Shown here piece after piece: positions 1 to 13,395 of a DNA stretch of 64,000 bases. The notes beneath the pieces were generated by a model that was given only the letters and a program-made list of their open reading frames with translations, had not been told where the DNA came from and searched no databases. The translations under genes were made by a program, and so were the position numbers. Position 1 is the stretch's first letter. Each line of letters opens with the position of its first letter. The DNA is from Pohlia nutans (Eukaryota > Streptophyta > Bryopsida > Bryales > Mniaceae): NCBI GenBank assembly GCA_022496805.1, contig CM040099.1:1924501-1988500 (forward strand), written 5' to 3'.

Positions 1-3000
1 GATACATGAGATTGTGACCGGGGGCTCTCCCAAGAAGACCGGCGGGTTTTTTACTTCAAGCGAAACTGAAGTTCCTACTCCTGAGTTGCGGCAGCTTGAA
101 AGCTTCTTCAACAGGCTTGCATTCTTCCCTCATGTGATCGACTACAGAGGTACAAAAATGACATTCAATTGAACACTTTGTGCATGGCGGTGGCTTAAAC
201 CTACAGTTCTGAGTATCGTATTACTGGTTTGGATTAGTTTGAAAGGGTGTTGAGGATGTTTCGAATTTGTATTGATGTATTTATGTGATTGGTTTCTTGA
301 TTTATTGGGTGGGTGTATGCAGCAACTCTTGCACATGTAACCGACTTAGGTTTCCTGTGGTTCCGTGAGTTTTATCTTGAAACTTCCCGGGTTATTCAGG
401 TAAAGTTGAAATATTCTCCTGTGAAGTAAACATACAAATCATTGTTGGAAGCGCTAAGAGTCAAAAGCCGCAAGCCTATAGAATGCCTTAAGCTGCTGTG
501 ATTTGAGGGATATAGCGAGGTCATTTCATACTAACAGCAGCTTGTGTTGCGAAACCTGTCCCAGTTTCCTATTGAGTGCTCCCTTCCATGGATGCTGGTG
601 GAGCATGTTTTGGATTCCGAGGATATTGGATTGCTGGAAAGTGTCCTTCTACCTTTTGATATCTACAATGACGCAGCCGATCAGTCATTACGTGTTCTAA
701 AACAGCGTTTTCTATACGACGAGATTGAAGCGGAGGTAAATGATTTTTCTACCTGTTGATGCGGTTGTCACCAGGCAACATTTATTATTTCAAATTTGTA
801 ATACAATTCAACTCGAGGACATATTGCTTTAAAGTCCAGCTCTCATTACTATCAAAGCAGATTGGATTCTCATCGCTGCGTTTGGACTTTATGTCAGCTA
901 CTTGATCTTCGAAAATGGAATTAAGCGGTCAACTACAAACATTCAACACAAGTCTTTCTTTCAATTCCCTCACGATTTGAGATGTCGATGCTATGTGCAG
1001 GCGGATTTATGCTTTGATCAATTAGTGTCTCAACTAAGTGATCAAATATTCACCCACTACAAGAGCCGTGCAGCCAGGTACGAGATCTAATCACGCCATG
1101 TATAGGTGCCACATAAAGTATTGTAAATATTATCCTTGATTAGCAATGTGAGTTTTATTCGGAATGGAAACATAGTTCTTTTCTTCCTTTCCTACTTAAA
1201 TAATTGATTTTATACTTGCAAATTTAAGCACGTCTACTGATGATGAATGTGATAAGGACTCAATCTCGAGCACGTTCCCTCATCAGTAGGATATATCTCT
1301 TTTTCGTTTGCTGGGATTAACTACAGTAGTGATATTCTACATCCTGAAGTTGAAATTCCAATCTAGTGTATTCCTGGTCAACCTGTCTGTTAATTTCAAG
1401 TGCCCAAGCTACAACAATTTGAAAGCTAACAGTCAATTATAATAACTTTTAAAACATAGAAAAATATAGAGCATGATTTCTTCTTTCTATTTGTACATTT
1501 GGTTACCTTTCTCGAAGCTTCCTAAGTGCTTTTTTTCAACTCCTAAAGATATGGAAGCGGCCACTTTTGGCCGTTTAGGCACTTAAGATTACCCCGTTAA
1601 GGGTGAAAATGAGATTACCCCACATATATTTGAGGAATATGATGGATTTACAATAGTAGGGTGTGGACTTTAATGGCCAAATCGCTGATCATCTCATGGT
1701 GTCTGGAGTACAGCAAGATGCTGGACATGTCTTTCATGGCATCCGTCAACGATCATGAGAAATATCTTGTGCTTCCGAAACGTTTTGACCATCTTTTCAG
1801 GGTGCGGCGTGTTAAGGTATTTTCCATTGTTGAATCCTCTGATCATACTGCGACTTCATTATGTACATCGTTTAGTACATCATGTATTCCAATTACATGG
1901 TTCAATTTGTTTGCGAAATGGAAGTAGATCATACTATTCCCGTGGTTTCTACCTTGCAAGAGCACATCTCTCATGCTGTCTTGTTTCTCAGATTACTATG
2001 GTTATCATCTTTGAATGCTGCCTTTGACCCTCCGGTGATTATGTATGTATGCCAGCTGCTAGGTCGGAACGTGGACCTGGCACATTTGATAAGACAACGT
2101 TTAAACAAAGTCTTCCGCGAGAATCTGGACTTTTTGTTTGAGCGATTTGAGTCTCAGGATCTATGTTCAGTAGTTGTAAGTTTCTGAACTCATGCAGTGT
2201 GTTTCTAGCACAGTGCTCATGATTGGTAATTGGAGTGATTCCCTGGCTTTCGTGTTCTGAGCCAAATTGAAGAGATTACGTGATTGGTATTACTTATGAA
2301 GTTAATCACTTTCTGTTCTCTTTGATTTTTTTTGAACAGGACTTGCAAAGACTGGTGGAGGCCTTAAGACTCACTCATGAGCTTCTCTCTGAGCATATTG
2401 CGATTGACCCATTCAACCTTATGATGGGAGAAATAAGTGAGACAATTTCACTGGTATCATTTTCAGGGCGAATGGCATCACAGGTGAGCCTCAAATTTGT
2501 TGAACTGGTTATTCATCATGCATATGTTTCAGTTCAGCAATAATGCACAGAGAATGACTTTCAAGTGCTGTGACTATCAGGTTTTACTGGAGCTTCAAAA
2601 TGACTTTTTTCCTAATTTCATGTTATGCACCACCACACAACGGTTTGTAAGATCAACCAAACCACCCAAACGGCCTATAAAAAGACCGTCCCCTCCTTTT
2701 GCCGACCCAAGCTTCCTCTTTGGCAACACTGTAAGCTGCATTTTTTGTGTACTTCTTCAACACTTAAATGCTGATGTTGAACTTCCGAATCTCACTTTTA
2801 GACATGCCAATTGACATCTGTGCACAATTCTCATTTAACATACAGCTAGTGACTGCAAAGTAAGCTGTTGCCGTTTCTCACGTAGAATCCCTGCTTTTTC
2901 TGAATTTCATACTTATGTTGTCTGTTTGCAGGACCTGAACGAGGCACATGGGGTTGTAGCGGAGCTTCACAGCAAGTTTTTTGGTCTTCCTCACATGTTC

Positions 3001-6000
3001 GCTGTTGTGAAATTGTTAGGATCTCGCTCACTTCCATGGCTTGTTCGAGCACTGCTCGACTACCTTTCACAAAAGGTAAACTGCATCGACACTTCATCTA
3101 ATAAGTTAACGCTGTATAAAGAAGTATTAGTTTGTAATATCAAAGTTAGACGTACCATGCTTCAAAGTATTGAAGCCCTGTTTGATACCGGTAGCTTCTA
3201 GGGATATTATGGTATACATATATTAGATGCTTCACAGATTGAAAGGACTTTGGTAACTGTAGATAAGGTTGTTCGTTGTTATTAATAAGTAAGTCCTTAT
3301 CAGTCCATTATAACCCTCTTTACGTTCTTGTGCTCAGATACTCATGATGGAGCCGTGGGTCGAAGACTTGAGAGACCTTATGCCTAAGGCTATTTCCCTG
3401 CCTCCATACGATGCGGGAGTGGAAGGTATTTGTTTGAATCATTCCTATGCTTGCTTTATGTTTCTGCAGTTTTGATACTCATAGTCAAAATGTCTGATCC
3501 TGTGAAAATTACTCTTTCGGCTCAAGTGTAGTGTTTGGTTGGCCTGAAAATGACAGAGAGCTTGAACCATTTTACGGAGCAATTGCAGTGGGCTGTAAAT
3601 TATGACGGGAGGCCAGAAATGCTGCAGGGATTGAAAGAGATTGGGAGTCTTATTTTCTGGATGAGCCTTCTTGACACCGCCATGGTATGTTGGAAAGGCT
3701 TCTCGTTCAGCAATGACCTGCAATAGGGAATGGAGTTGTATGACTTGCTGAAATCTTGACGAAGATGTAACCAATCCGCTTTATTTTATTTATTTATTTG
3801 TGTTTGGTTGTTTTGCTGTTAGTATCGTTGTTAAGTGCAGGCAGGTGGTGCTGAGTTGTGTTTTGTGTAACTTTTTATGTTGGTGTCCTGATTTGGCAGA
3901 GGGAGACAGAAACTGTACATTTTATGCAAGTTGTGCCATGGTTAGGTGTTGTTCCAAACAAGGATGGCCAATTGCAACAACTGCTGTGTGATGATAACTA
4001 TAGCCCTGTGGTTAGCTTGTTTAAAGAAGCCACCAGTGAAGTTTTGTACAGCACATCACGTGTCAATTGCCCAGCCTTTCTCTCCATGGCCAAGCAGGCT
4101 GAGGTTGTAGGTACTCGTCTTCTCCCTGGATCAACTTTTTCTCTTATTTAAGTTTCAAGTATTCTCTAATCTTAAGCAAATGAAAGAGAAATAATGCTCA
4201 ACAAACTTTGGCTTGATGGGAATATCAACTCAAATATTAAATTATGGATCAGTTCAATATGGGAGCTGAAAATCTTATTATTCAAGCAGTCTTTGTGGTG
4301 CATGCTGGTCAGTTCTGTTGTTAGGCACCATATTGAGTGTAAATTTCATGAGACAAGGTTATATTTATAACAAAGGTAAGGCTAAGCACTAACCATGGGG
4401 ATGGGCATTGGGAGCAGATATATTGTACATGAACAATTTGCAAACAGGTAGCGTTTTGGACTACACGCTTACATACCTCCATGCGATTCTGTCTCGAGCT
4501 CGAGATAAATGGGACCTTCCGCCCAAATCAGGCCTTGTTGAGATTACTCTGTCCAAGGAGTATCACCGAATTTATAGTGGGCTTCAATATGTAAGCATGT
4601 GCATCCTTCCCTTTCAATGGCTGTCTCTATCAGATTTGTGTCTAAGACCTGAAATCTGGTAGAAGACATTCTTTGGTTCGAACAGTTCACAATACTTACT
4701 TTGGTTCGCACCATGACAGACCATGATGCAAGGCGTACCACCAAGCGTGCAGTCACTCCTGCTTGTAAGTTTCTTTTCAAGACCATTTTTGATATCTGAT
4801 CTTGGCTCGTAGAGGATACTATCTGTCTGTTGGAGTGTGATTTTTGGGAGATGTATAGAGCTGTGGAGAGATCTTTGGGTGCAAAAGCCAAATCTGTTGA
4901 GATTGAATTTTTATCAATTTGTAAGAATGTTTTATACAATTTCAAAGTGGGAAGTTGTAGACAACTACAAGTGAGAGTAGACAACCCTATTTCCATTCAA
5001 ATATGATTGGCCAGAGACATTTAGCCAAGTCTTGCTTACACCACTTGCTAATAAATCCAACCAATTGTATACATACCTCTACCTTACCGTTGAGAAAGAC
5101 AACGTTTTATGCCTGTAATAGCAATTGTTGGTTCGATATTAAGTTGTGCATTGGTATACAAAGGAGTCAATGCTCCCCGCTTAGCATTCAGTTAGTTTTC
5201 TGCAGGCGTTTGTAAGTCAAAATACCACGATTATAATGCAACATGTACTCATATGTGGAAGCAAACATGTGCAGGCATATAATCAAATTTCACCAGAAGG
5301 GGATTCCTTTCAAGACCGATATGGCGATGCAGTTGCTTGGGGAGGTTGTACCATTTTGTATCTATTGGGTCAGCAGTTAAGATTTGAGCTGCTTGATTTT
5401 GCATACCATGTCCTCTCAGCTGCAGAGGCTGAATCATTGCCTTCAGCTCAAGAACTTCTTGTGGAGCGATCTAAGTCTGGATCGGCTGCATATACCATGG
5501 TACTTTCTCTAATAATTTGTTTTACTTTTGCAAACAGGATCATGAGAATTTGAAAAATTCATTATCACTTCATCCACAAGGGAATCAACTCCTAAAGGAC
5601 CAAGAAGCCCAAATTGGGCCTCATTTTTTTCTCAAGCAGTTTTGAATAGGTCGTATAGGGACTTTCAAATTTGTTTGTTTTTAAACCAACACATGCATGC
5701 AATGTTTTTCACCGATTCTAGTACTATAGATTTTGGTCCAGTCATAATTATATTTTTCACAATATTATCAGCTGAAAACCATGAATTCTTTGTCCTTCAG
5801 GGGTTAACAGAATTGTGATGAACCTATGTTAAAAGGATGGCTTGTATTTAGAACATGTAGTGAAAGCTTTTTTTATTCTTCCCTTGGTAGTATAGGTATT
5901 TGTCTTAAGCAATTTCAGTGTGAAGAGTCTTAACAGTCGGTAATATTACTGCAGGAAGTGGCTGCGTTTCTAACCAATGCCAAGAAAGCTAGGAGGCTCA

Positions 6001-6918
6001 ACAATTACGTGTTTTCTCTCTTGCGGGCTTGTGCACCCCAAGAAGACCGACTTGCGTCCATGATAAAACAAAGTGGGGTGGTTGTGCACAGCATCAAGTA
6101 CTCTATTACACCATCGTTGCTGAATCATCTCCCATTGAAAGGTGTGCAATAAAACTGTGTGAAAGAAGTCAAGTAGGCGGAAGTACCTATTACCGTCCAT
6201 TTAAGCAATCTGAACATCTTGGAGAATTTACTAAGTGCGTTATGAATTTTGAGAGAAAGACGAGTCTTAGTGGGAGTCAAATCCAAGCAAAATCATATTA
6301 TTCCAACAAAATTTGTAATTTCTATGAATTTTCAAAGTGCTACGCCCTGAAAATACAAAATCACCCACAATTCTTTCAAAGGTGAGAAGAAATATTGTCC
6401 CTACAATACATAGGAGTTTGCCACTTGTCATTCCCACTTCCATTGAGAGTGCCATGTTCCTGCCTGGTGATGAGAGTGACATGAGCTTGCTTGCCATGTT
6501 TATTATGAAGTTGCCATTCATCATTGAAACACTACTTTCAGAAGTTTCATTGTTGTAAATTTTTACAGTATTTTTTTGCATTTTACAAGGACACTATATC
6601 TCCAAAAAAGTCAAGTAGTGTTAGTGTTGAGAAAGTGTCCTGGACACTAAATCACAATTTTAGTGGTCTTTCTTTGATTTCTGCTTAATTTCTTAGTGGA
6701 GATGATACTGCCAATCCCTTGAGATAAAATGTCAATGAAGCATCCCTCTCCTGCTATTTGTGTATTAATAAAAAAATTGGTGTTGCATTTTGGGGTTGGA
6801 AACAGGTGATGAGGATGCAGAAGATGCAAATGACCATGAGCCATCTGTGACTACAGATTTTGGCATTCCAACACCCGGCGAAACTCCCCGTGGAGAGGAT
6901 CTCCTAAACACCAGCTGA
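1..6918 (+). CDS. PIR: CYFIP/PIROGI (SRA1-PIR121) homologue, SCAR/WAVE complex subunit, 3' part of gene
   Basis: Scaffold subunit of the SCAR/WAVE complex, which binds Rac/ROP GTPases and activates Arp2/3-driven actin nucleation in the cytoplasm. Seventeen exons join in frame: 1-149, 323-399, 565-735, 1001-1077, 1714-1816, 2056-2175, 2340-2483, 2581-2730, 2932-3075, 3338-3425, 3557-3684, 3900-4110, 4418-4590, 4720-4764, 5275-5499, 5955-6141, 6806-6918. They give about 767 codons, roughly the last 60% of a family protein of about 1,280 residues; the start is outside the window. Diagnostic blocks are LESFFNRLAFFPHVIDY, RENLDFLFERFESQDLC, LLGSRSLPWLVRALLD, VAWGGCTILYLLGQQL and AKKARRLNNYVFSLL. 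All introns are GT-AG. The start of exon 11 is inferred: the acceptor at 3556 is the one that keeps frame and family length. If the last intron is retained the protein ends at 6152 instead, giving an alternative C terminus. A TTAA-type MITE lies in the 5500-5954 intron. Confidence 0.93.
5589..5803. mobile_element. TTAA-type MITE, family A, in CYFIP intron
   Basis: About 215 bp between a decayed left end (TCAA then CTCCTAAAGGACCA) and a right end CCTTCAGGGG followed by TTAA. The interior (AGAAGCCCAAATTGGGCC; ACCATGAATTC near the right end) is shared with the elements at 15455, 18408 and 21269. No coding capacity. Confidence 0.65.
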
Positions 6919-7213
6919 AAGGTCTTACTTCCATTGATCCAATTTTTTTTGCTAGGAGTAGAATTTAGATGCCCGGCATTTGTAAAATTGACCAGTTTTG
7001 AGAAAAAATAAAATGCATACCATCCTCTTGCTCAGTGTACAAGACAATTGATACAAGAATGATCATAAACCATTTGAGGAATACAATCATCGTTTTCTTT
7101 TATTGCTTGCTATGCATGATGTGATGAACCAGGTTTTCTGTCAATGTTGGCATTTTCCTGTGATGATTTTCAGCATTCTCCAAGGTAGACGATGTCATTG
7201 TTTTCAGCGAGTA
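6919..7213. other. 3' flank of CYFIP gene
   Basis: Sequence directly after the CYFIP stop codon, presumably the 3' UTR and terminator region. It is AT-rich with AATAAA-like motifs (for example AAAAAATAAAATGC near 7005). No ORF of note. Confidence 0.5.
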
Positions 7214-7217
7214 TTAA

Positions 7218-8113
7218 TCCCTAAACGTCCTCACCCCTCTCCAAATTATTCAGTTTTGCCAACATGCATCATAAAACGCACAACCCAAAAGGATATTTTG
7301 CACTTGATGTATGCATAAAAGTTGTACATTATCAATTTTAGATTCTATCCATACGGTTAGATCTGTGATTGCTATCACCAATATTTTTGTATAAATTTTG
7401 AAACTTGAAATTGAAAATTCTTTTGTAATTTGATTACGTATAAGATATTTTCAATTTGTGCATGAAATTTGTTGTTATTGGTTGAAATGTAATACTCTAA
7501 GTGTAGTGATTTTTGGAGATTTTTTGGTTGCTTAATTTCATGAGTTGACTTTTTTAACCCCTAAACGTCCCAACCTCTAGAAATTGGATCATGAACAGAT
7601 TCAAATCCTTGTAACTTTCTCATACAACCTTGGATGATTTTCATCCAAATTATCTTTGAAAGCCTATTCAATTCTCTACCAATTACAATAAATCTCTTGT
7701 GGTGGGGAAGTATTGATAATATTGGAGAGGCCTCCAACTGCAAGTATGTCAAATTTGTTGGGTAGATTTTATGCTTGCAATGGTCTTTTCATATACACCT
7801 CATGTACATATGAGCTATGCTAATATCTACTTTTGAGGCTAGAATCTACTTCTGTTCAAAGGATTGGTACTTTTAGGGGTTAAGAGCACTTTTATACTGA
7901 GATCTTTGAAATTTTGGGTGAATCACCACAACATGAAATGAGGCATAATTTTTTCACAAATCATCTCTTTTTTAATCAAACCACACATGCATGAGCTAAT
8001 TTCCCATAAAATCTAGAGTAAGAAATCCACACTGCAAAAAGTCAATGACTGATGAGAAAACTGTGTTTGATTTTGTACATTGTCCACTTTTTGTATGGTT
8101 ATATGTTTAGGGG
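7218..8113. mobile_element. TTAA-type element, family D, interrupted by a family C MITE
   Basis: Begins TTAA at 7214-7217 then TCCCTAAACGTCC and ends GTTTAGGGG followed by a decayed TAAA. The interior (ACTTGATGTATG; TCCATACGGTTAGATCTG; AGTGTAGTGATTTTTGGAG) recurs at 28790-29286, 32260-32690, 35841-36385 and, reversed, 63311-63710. It is split by the family C element at 7558-7879. No coding capacity. Confidence 0.7.
7558..7879. mobile_element. TTAA-type MITE, family C, nested in family D
   Basis: 322 bp. Left end CCCCTAAACGTCCCAACC, right end ACTTTTAGGGG, with TTAA directly outside on both sides (7554-7557 and 7880-7883). The uninterrupted family D copies at 36152 and 63545 carry a single TTAA at the equivalent point, so this is an insertion with a TTAA target duplication. 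Same length as the copy at 11037-11358. Confidence 0.82.
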
Positions 8114-9200
8114 TAAAGGTAAAGGTACCCATAGTTGATAAGTACACCATAATTAATCTATAGATCTCCTAGAAGTTGTGTTCCATGAATCCAAAAGGCA
8201 ACACAGTGTTGGCCAATGCAAAGTAGCCAATACAAAGCATCTTTAAGTTCAAGAATTGATGACATTGTCGATAGTTATAAGTTAACCTATATATTGGTCA
8301 TGGGTTTCAAAATATTTGTCACTTAATTATTTTTTGAGATTTAAAAATTAAATAAATTAGCATTCTACAATATCTCTATTTCTCTATGAAAAAAGAATAT
8401 CTCATCAGTGAGACCTATTAACATTTTAACATGCTAAAGACCCTATTTTATGGTTATAGGTACTTCTACTTTACAACATTTGAGTGTGTATTTGATCCTT
8501 TGGAACCTTTTGGAATTTGGTGAGGCTCTTCTATTATGTTATCCCACGTACTCTATGATACCCAACCACTTTGGTTTTTTTGCCCCAAATCAGATGAAAA
8601 TAATCTTTGAATGCTTATAGCACACAAACCACTTGGGAGTTAGAGACCAATTTGGGGTTTTCTGAAATTCTCTTGAAATATACTATAAGAGAGTAGATTA
8701 TTCTATTTATATTTGGTGAAAAACAACTCATTATATTGAGGGTGGAAATCTCCTTTATGCTAGTTGGACAATGGAACATATCTAATTTTTAACTTTCAAT
8801 ATCTTGCACGTTTTTGATCAAATGAAACAAACACTCTATCTTGTAGTACTGTACAGAACATCATGAGAGGCTTTCACTCCCAAGAAGTTCGTGCGCTATG
8901 AACAATGTGCCATTTGGATGGTTCGGCAAGTAGTTACTACACGTTCCCCACGCCAAGAGCCCCAACCATAGGAACTATTTATAAACAATGTTTGTCAGAA
9001 ATTATAATTATAGGAAAAGAACTCCACTTGAACTTTGCGTGAAACGAGTTATGTTTTTGGACAAATCTATTATCTTAATATGAAAAGAGCAACTAAGGTG
9101 CTTGAAGTGCTCTTAAAGTCATGGACGGGAGTATCGGTAGCAAAAACGCTAAATTGTCTCTTAATTGCAAAAAAAAGAAGTCACTGCTTATAACGTTCTA
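8114..9200. other. AT-rich spacer with a MITE fragment
   Basis: No gene recognised. Around 8870-9030 there is a decayed copy of the repeat at 15724-16004, with shared phrases such as ACAATGTTTGTCAGAAA and TATAATTATAGG. The rest is unassigned AT-rich sequence. Confidence 0.5.
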
Positions 9201-9202
9201 AG

Positions 9203-9735
9203 CCCCTAAATGACAGAAGATAAGGGATCGGAAAAACCTAGATGTGTTATAAAATGTTACTTCTGCAACTTTGATGAAGCTTGTTCCAAAAGAGAAAATG
9301 AGATGCATGATGTTTAGTAATTATATGAATAGTCATATTTTCAAAAAATATTTTAATGAATTAGAAGCATTTACCATTTAATATTCACCAAAATTACAAT
9401 TTTATTTTTTGAATTTGGAATATGATATGATTGGTCAAAAACTAGACATTCTATTCTAAAATTAAAAAAACAAAAAATCCAAATGAGAGAACATCATAAC
9501 TTTCTTAGAATAGAAAGTTTTATAACACTTGGACATTGTTGAGGTGTTTGTCTCTGAAAAATTCCTTAATGAACCTCAATATTGCAAATGAAATGCACCG
9601 ACCAACACTAGAACATGATCTCTACTCCCAATTTTGATAAAGAAATCAAAACTCAAAAAAGGTCATTTTTTTGACCATGAGTAGTCATTATTGTTTGGGA
9701 TGCGACCAGAAAATGATCGATCGGTCGCTTAGGGG
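9203..9735. mobile_element. Probable TTAA-type element, decayed left end
   Basis: Right end GGTCGCTTAGGGG then TTAA. Candidate left end is CCCCTAAATGACAG preceded by a mutated TTAA. About 533 bp, non-coding. The left boundary is uncertain. Confidence 0.4.
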
Positions 9736-9739
9736 TTAA

Positions 9740-11032
9740 GCAGGCCATTGTCGCACTTAAAGAATCTACATCTACAATACTTTGGAATCACAAGCATCTT
9801 GAAGAATCTACAATAACTTCAATTGGACCAGGCAACGAGAGTTGAAGAGTTGAATTATTTGTTTAGAGCATTCCCACCCATGCACGCTAGGACTAACCCT
9901 CTCAAATTATTCATCTACATGTGAAGGGCCCTTGCACTCACGCTCCCCCACCCTTGCACGCCCTTCACGTATCAAAAGTGCGCATCAAATAGTCAATGGA
10001 CCAATCACAAGTAGAATGAGAGGAATAATCATCGAATAGTCAACTCAATAGTGATTTCAAGGCCCAATTTCTAACACGCTAGAATCCAGAGTCAAGAAGC
10101 ATTTTGAAAGGCCCCTTGAAACTTTTCATCCACTTCTTGAGGTCAGAGACCCTGTGAGGCCATGGGTGGCCATGCTCTTAGTGCTTTACAATGTAACGGC
10201 AGTGTAAAGAGAGTGTGGTCCAGCAAGGCATTATGCCTACAGGCACTTTGGAAAGTACACATGTAGAACTGATACGGTATGCTTGCGAGAATCATAATTT
10301 CGATGCAATAATTGTTGGGAGTGAGGGACACATCCTTTATCCAAACTTGCCAGGATTCACTCCCTCTGTCATGAATCTACGGAATCTTGTACAATCAACA
10401 ACAACAGTAAAACATCAATCAGGCTGCTGGCTGGGCTACTGCACAGTGATTTTATTTTTTAATTTAATTTAATTTTTTAAGAGTAGCGATGGATCTTCAG
10501 TGTCGGTCATAACATTCAGTGGCATGCACTATCTCTGCTTGGATCTACAGTAGATGGTGTGGAATAAGGTAGATGTTCATATTTCCGTTCAATTTCAAGT
10601 TTGTATGGTTAGGTCTGTGAAAAAAAAAGTTTATTACTTTTGGATGCTCCTCAAAGCTCATGCAAAGGCATCCCAAAAAAAACACATTTTTTGAATATGT
10701 CTACAATTTTCTGTGAATTTCTAAGTCTAAAAGCATAGAATGGCCATTACTCGTGCATAGGGTTCCTGCTTTATCCACAGGTTGATTTCTCAAAATCAAT
10801 CAATTAAAAAGCAATTTTTAGAGTGCTTCTTGGGTGCTTTCTCAAACTTGGCCAAGCGGTTTAACTACCCAACCTCGAAATGTAGGGATTGACATTGGGA
10901 CCTGCACGGAATTCAACATACCTACCTTATTTCAAACCCAACATTACTTCATCAGTAGTTAAGTGAATAGGTGGAGGCTTAAAGTAATGAGCAGAGTGAG
11001 GTAGTGGGCATGAAGGCTGCTGGATGTTACGG
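9740..11032. other. Spacer with one unrecognised ORF
   Basis: Contains an 85-codon plus-strand ORF at 10215-10472 with a phrase VELIRYACENHNFDAIIVG. I do not recognise it and see no convincing splice context. It could be an exon relic or chance. The remaining sequence is AT-rich and unassigned. Confidence 0.3.
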
Positions 11033-11036
11033 TTAA

Positions 11037-11358
11037 CCCCGGAACGTCCCATCGTCCAAAAACTGAATCATGAACAAATTCAAAGCCTTGTAACTTTATC
11101 ATACAATCTCGGATGACTTTCATTCAAGTCAACTTTGTAAGCCTATTAAATTCTTTATCAATCGAAGAAAATTTGATGTCGAAGAGAGATGTCAGTAATA
11201 TTAGAGAGGCCTCTAAATGCAAGTACCTCAAATTTGTTGGGTAGATTTTATGCTTGCAATGGTCCTCTCATTTACACATTTTGTACATTTGAGCCATGCT
11301 AATATCTACTTTTGAGGCTAGCATCTACTTGTGTTTAAAGGGTCAGTACGTTTAGGGG
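11037..11358. mobile_element. TTAA-type MITE, family C
   Basis: 322 bp between TTAA at 11033-11036 and TTAA at 11359-11362. Ends are CCCCGGAACGTCCCA and GTACGTTTAGGGG. Closely similar along its length to 7558-7879 (GGGTAGATTTTATGCTTGC in both). Confidence 0.8.
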
Positions 11359-11362
11359 TTAA

Positions 11363-13077
11363 TTGTTAATCCCTAGGTGTGCAAGGACCCCCATAGGGCG
11401 TTGTTTGGTCATTTTTCAGTCAAACGTTAATTTTCACCTAATTCTTAATTTCAATTGAAAATGGTCCCAACTAAGAAAATGTGGAAGTTTTCTATTGCTT
11501 TCTAATTCAATTCATCATTTTTCAAAATTGTTAAAATTGTATTTCTTACAACACTTTAAAACTCAAACCCTAACATCCTAATATACTCTACAAAAAAAGT
11601 TTTTCAATCAAATTTCTTTGTATGTAAGCTCAAGAAGCATGCCACCTACACCTTGTTATTCATAGCTATTGTTTACATTTTCTTGAAAATTTCATACTAT
11701 TATGAGCATTTTTTGAAATTACTATGATCTTTACAAGAAACAAACATTAAAAAATCTTAGTAAATTTATTTTTATTTAAATTATTACGAAAAAAATGAGG
11801 ATAAATCAGTTCTCATACAATACCTTATATGAGAAAAATCACAGAAAATATAACATATTTTAAAATGTGAGGAGTTGATAAGTTTTCACAGGGTAGTTGT
11901 AGTGTGGATGCTTAAAAGGGTTAGGAGCATCCCGGATACTTTTTGAGCCAACCAATTAGTTTCGTTTATTCTCTGAAACCGACTGATTTTTTAAGAATAC
12001 ACCTTGTGTATTTCTTCTATAGATACTAAATTTAACTAAATTTTAGTCATTTAGTCCGGTCTTTTGCCTCTATTCTTGATAATTAATAAGTACTTTTAGA
12101 AAATCAATCGGATGACTTTTAACTAACCGCCGGTTCTTCCCGAACAATGATCTCTACTAGCACTTCGGATTACACTTTGAAGGTCATCCAAAAAGTTAGA
12201 CCTCGCCGTGTTACATAGTTCCCCACCAACTTCACTAGAGTCAATTAAACTCTTGAAAATAGTTAGTGAGCCACTCACAAGTCACCACACATGAATTGTG
12301 CAATCATGATGTGCAATTAAGAAAAAATGACACACTTGCTCAAATGACTTTTAGGGCCTTGGTTTTTAGTGGATTATTTAGTGTCACAAGCCAAATAAAT
12401 TGTTCACCAACCCAGTCTCATCCATTTTCCTATAGGTAAAACGGTATCCATAGTGCTAGTAGAGATGCTCTAACTGCAATTGTGGGAGTGAAGTAAATAT
12501 GTGATTTGCTAGTGGTCCACAACATTTCAAAACAACTCACTAGTTTCCATATGAATCCCAAAGTTGTTGTATCCACAAACACCATGGATGAAAAAAAAAT
12601 TGTATGCAAAAATATCTTGGATGAAAAATTGTTGTACCTATAAACATTTAAGATGAAAAGTTGTTGTACCATAAAACATCTTGGATGAAAAGGTTTTGTA
12701 GCCACAAACATCTTGGATGAAATCTTTTTATCCACAAACATTAGAATTAACCGAAAAAAGTGTCTAGACGTGGAAACTCACCTCAGAGTGAAAAGGGTGT
12801 TTAGAAGTGAATACTCACTTTAGACTCGTTTTCAGTTCAAAAAGATTGCTGAGTGGAGAATAATCTAAAGCAAGGCCTTGCACTGCCTATAGGACTTAAA
12901 CTCGTGACCTCTCCAATGCTAAAAGTAGAGTTCCTGCAAGGCCGCAAGTTCTTTGAAACCGAAGGGACTATTCTTGAAGGGACCCATTAACTATTCATGC
13001 ACAATCCGTCTCAGATGTTGATATTGTTTGGGCAAAGACTTCCCATAGACTCAACAAAAGTCTTTGCTTCTTTTTGG
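11363..13077. other. AT-rich spacer with a MITE fragment
   Basis: No gene recognised. Around 12745-12920 lies a diverged copy of the GAGTTAACCGAAAA family (AATTAACCGAAAAAAGTGTC, then TAAAGCAAGGCC). At 12590-12740 the phrase ACATCTTGGATGAAAA recurs about every 45 bp, forming a short degenerate tandem repeat. Confidence 0.5.
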
Positions 13078-13081
13078 TTAA

Positions 13082-13306
13082 CCCTTAAACGTCTGAAAGT
13101 GCCTTTGCAACCAATAGTATGCAGTGTATTTTTCTAGTATTTGGAATGGATCGAGACGTTTTATAGGTTTGAGTTCAACACAGATGCTGAAATATACATC
13201 AATGCGGTTCTAGTAAGCTAGTGAGATCCTAATTTAGAGCTTCTTGTTGGTACCAAGTGCCAATTATACGGCCACGTATCTACTATCCCCATGGGACGTT
13301 TAAGGG
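13082..13306. mobile_element. TTAA-type MITE, short family
   Basis: 225 bp between TTAA at 13078-13081 and TTAA at 13307-13310, with inverted ends CCCTTAAACGTC and GACGTTTAAGGG. No coding capacity. Confidence 0.75.
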
Positions 13307-13395
13307 TTAACTCAATTGTAGAAGCACGTCAAGTAACTTTTAGAACCACACTAATTTGAAGGCTACACTAAATTATTATTCCATTGTACTGTCTG

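Noticed and set aside
3539..3557. CYFIP exon 11 starting after GTGTAG at about 3533
   Set aside because: It would put the exon out of phase with exon 10; the acceptor at 3556 restores phase and family length.
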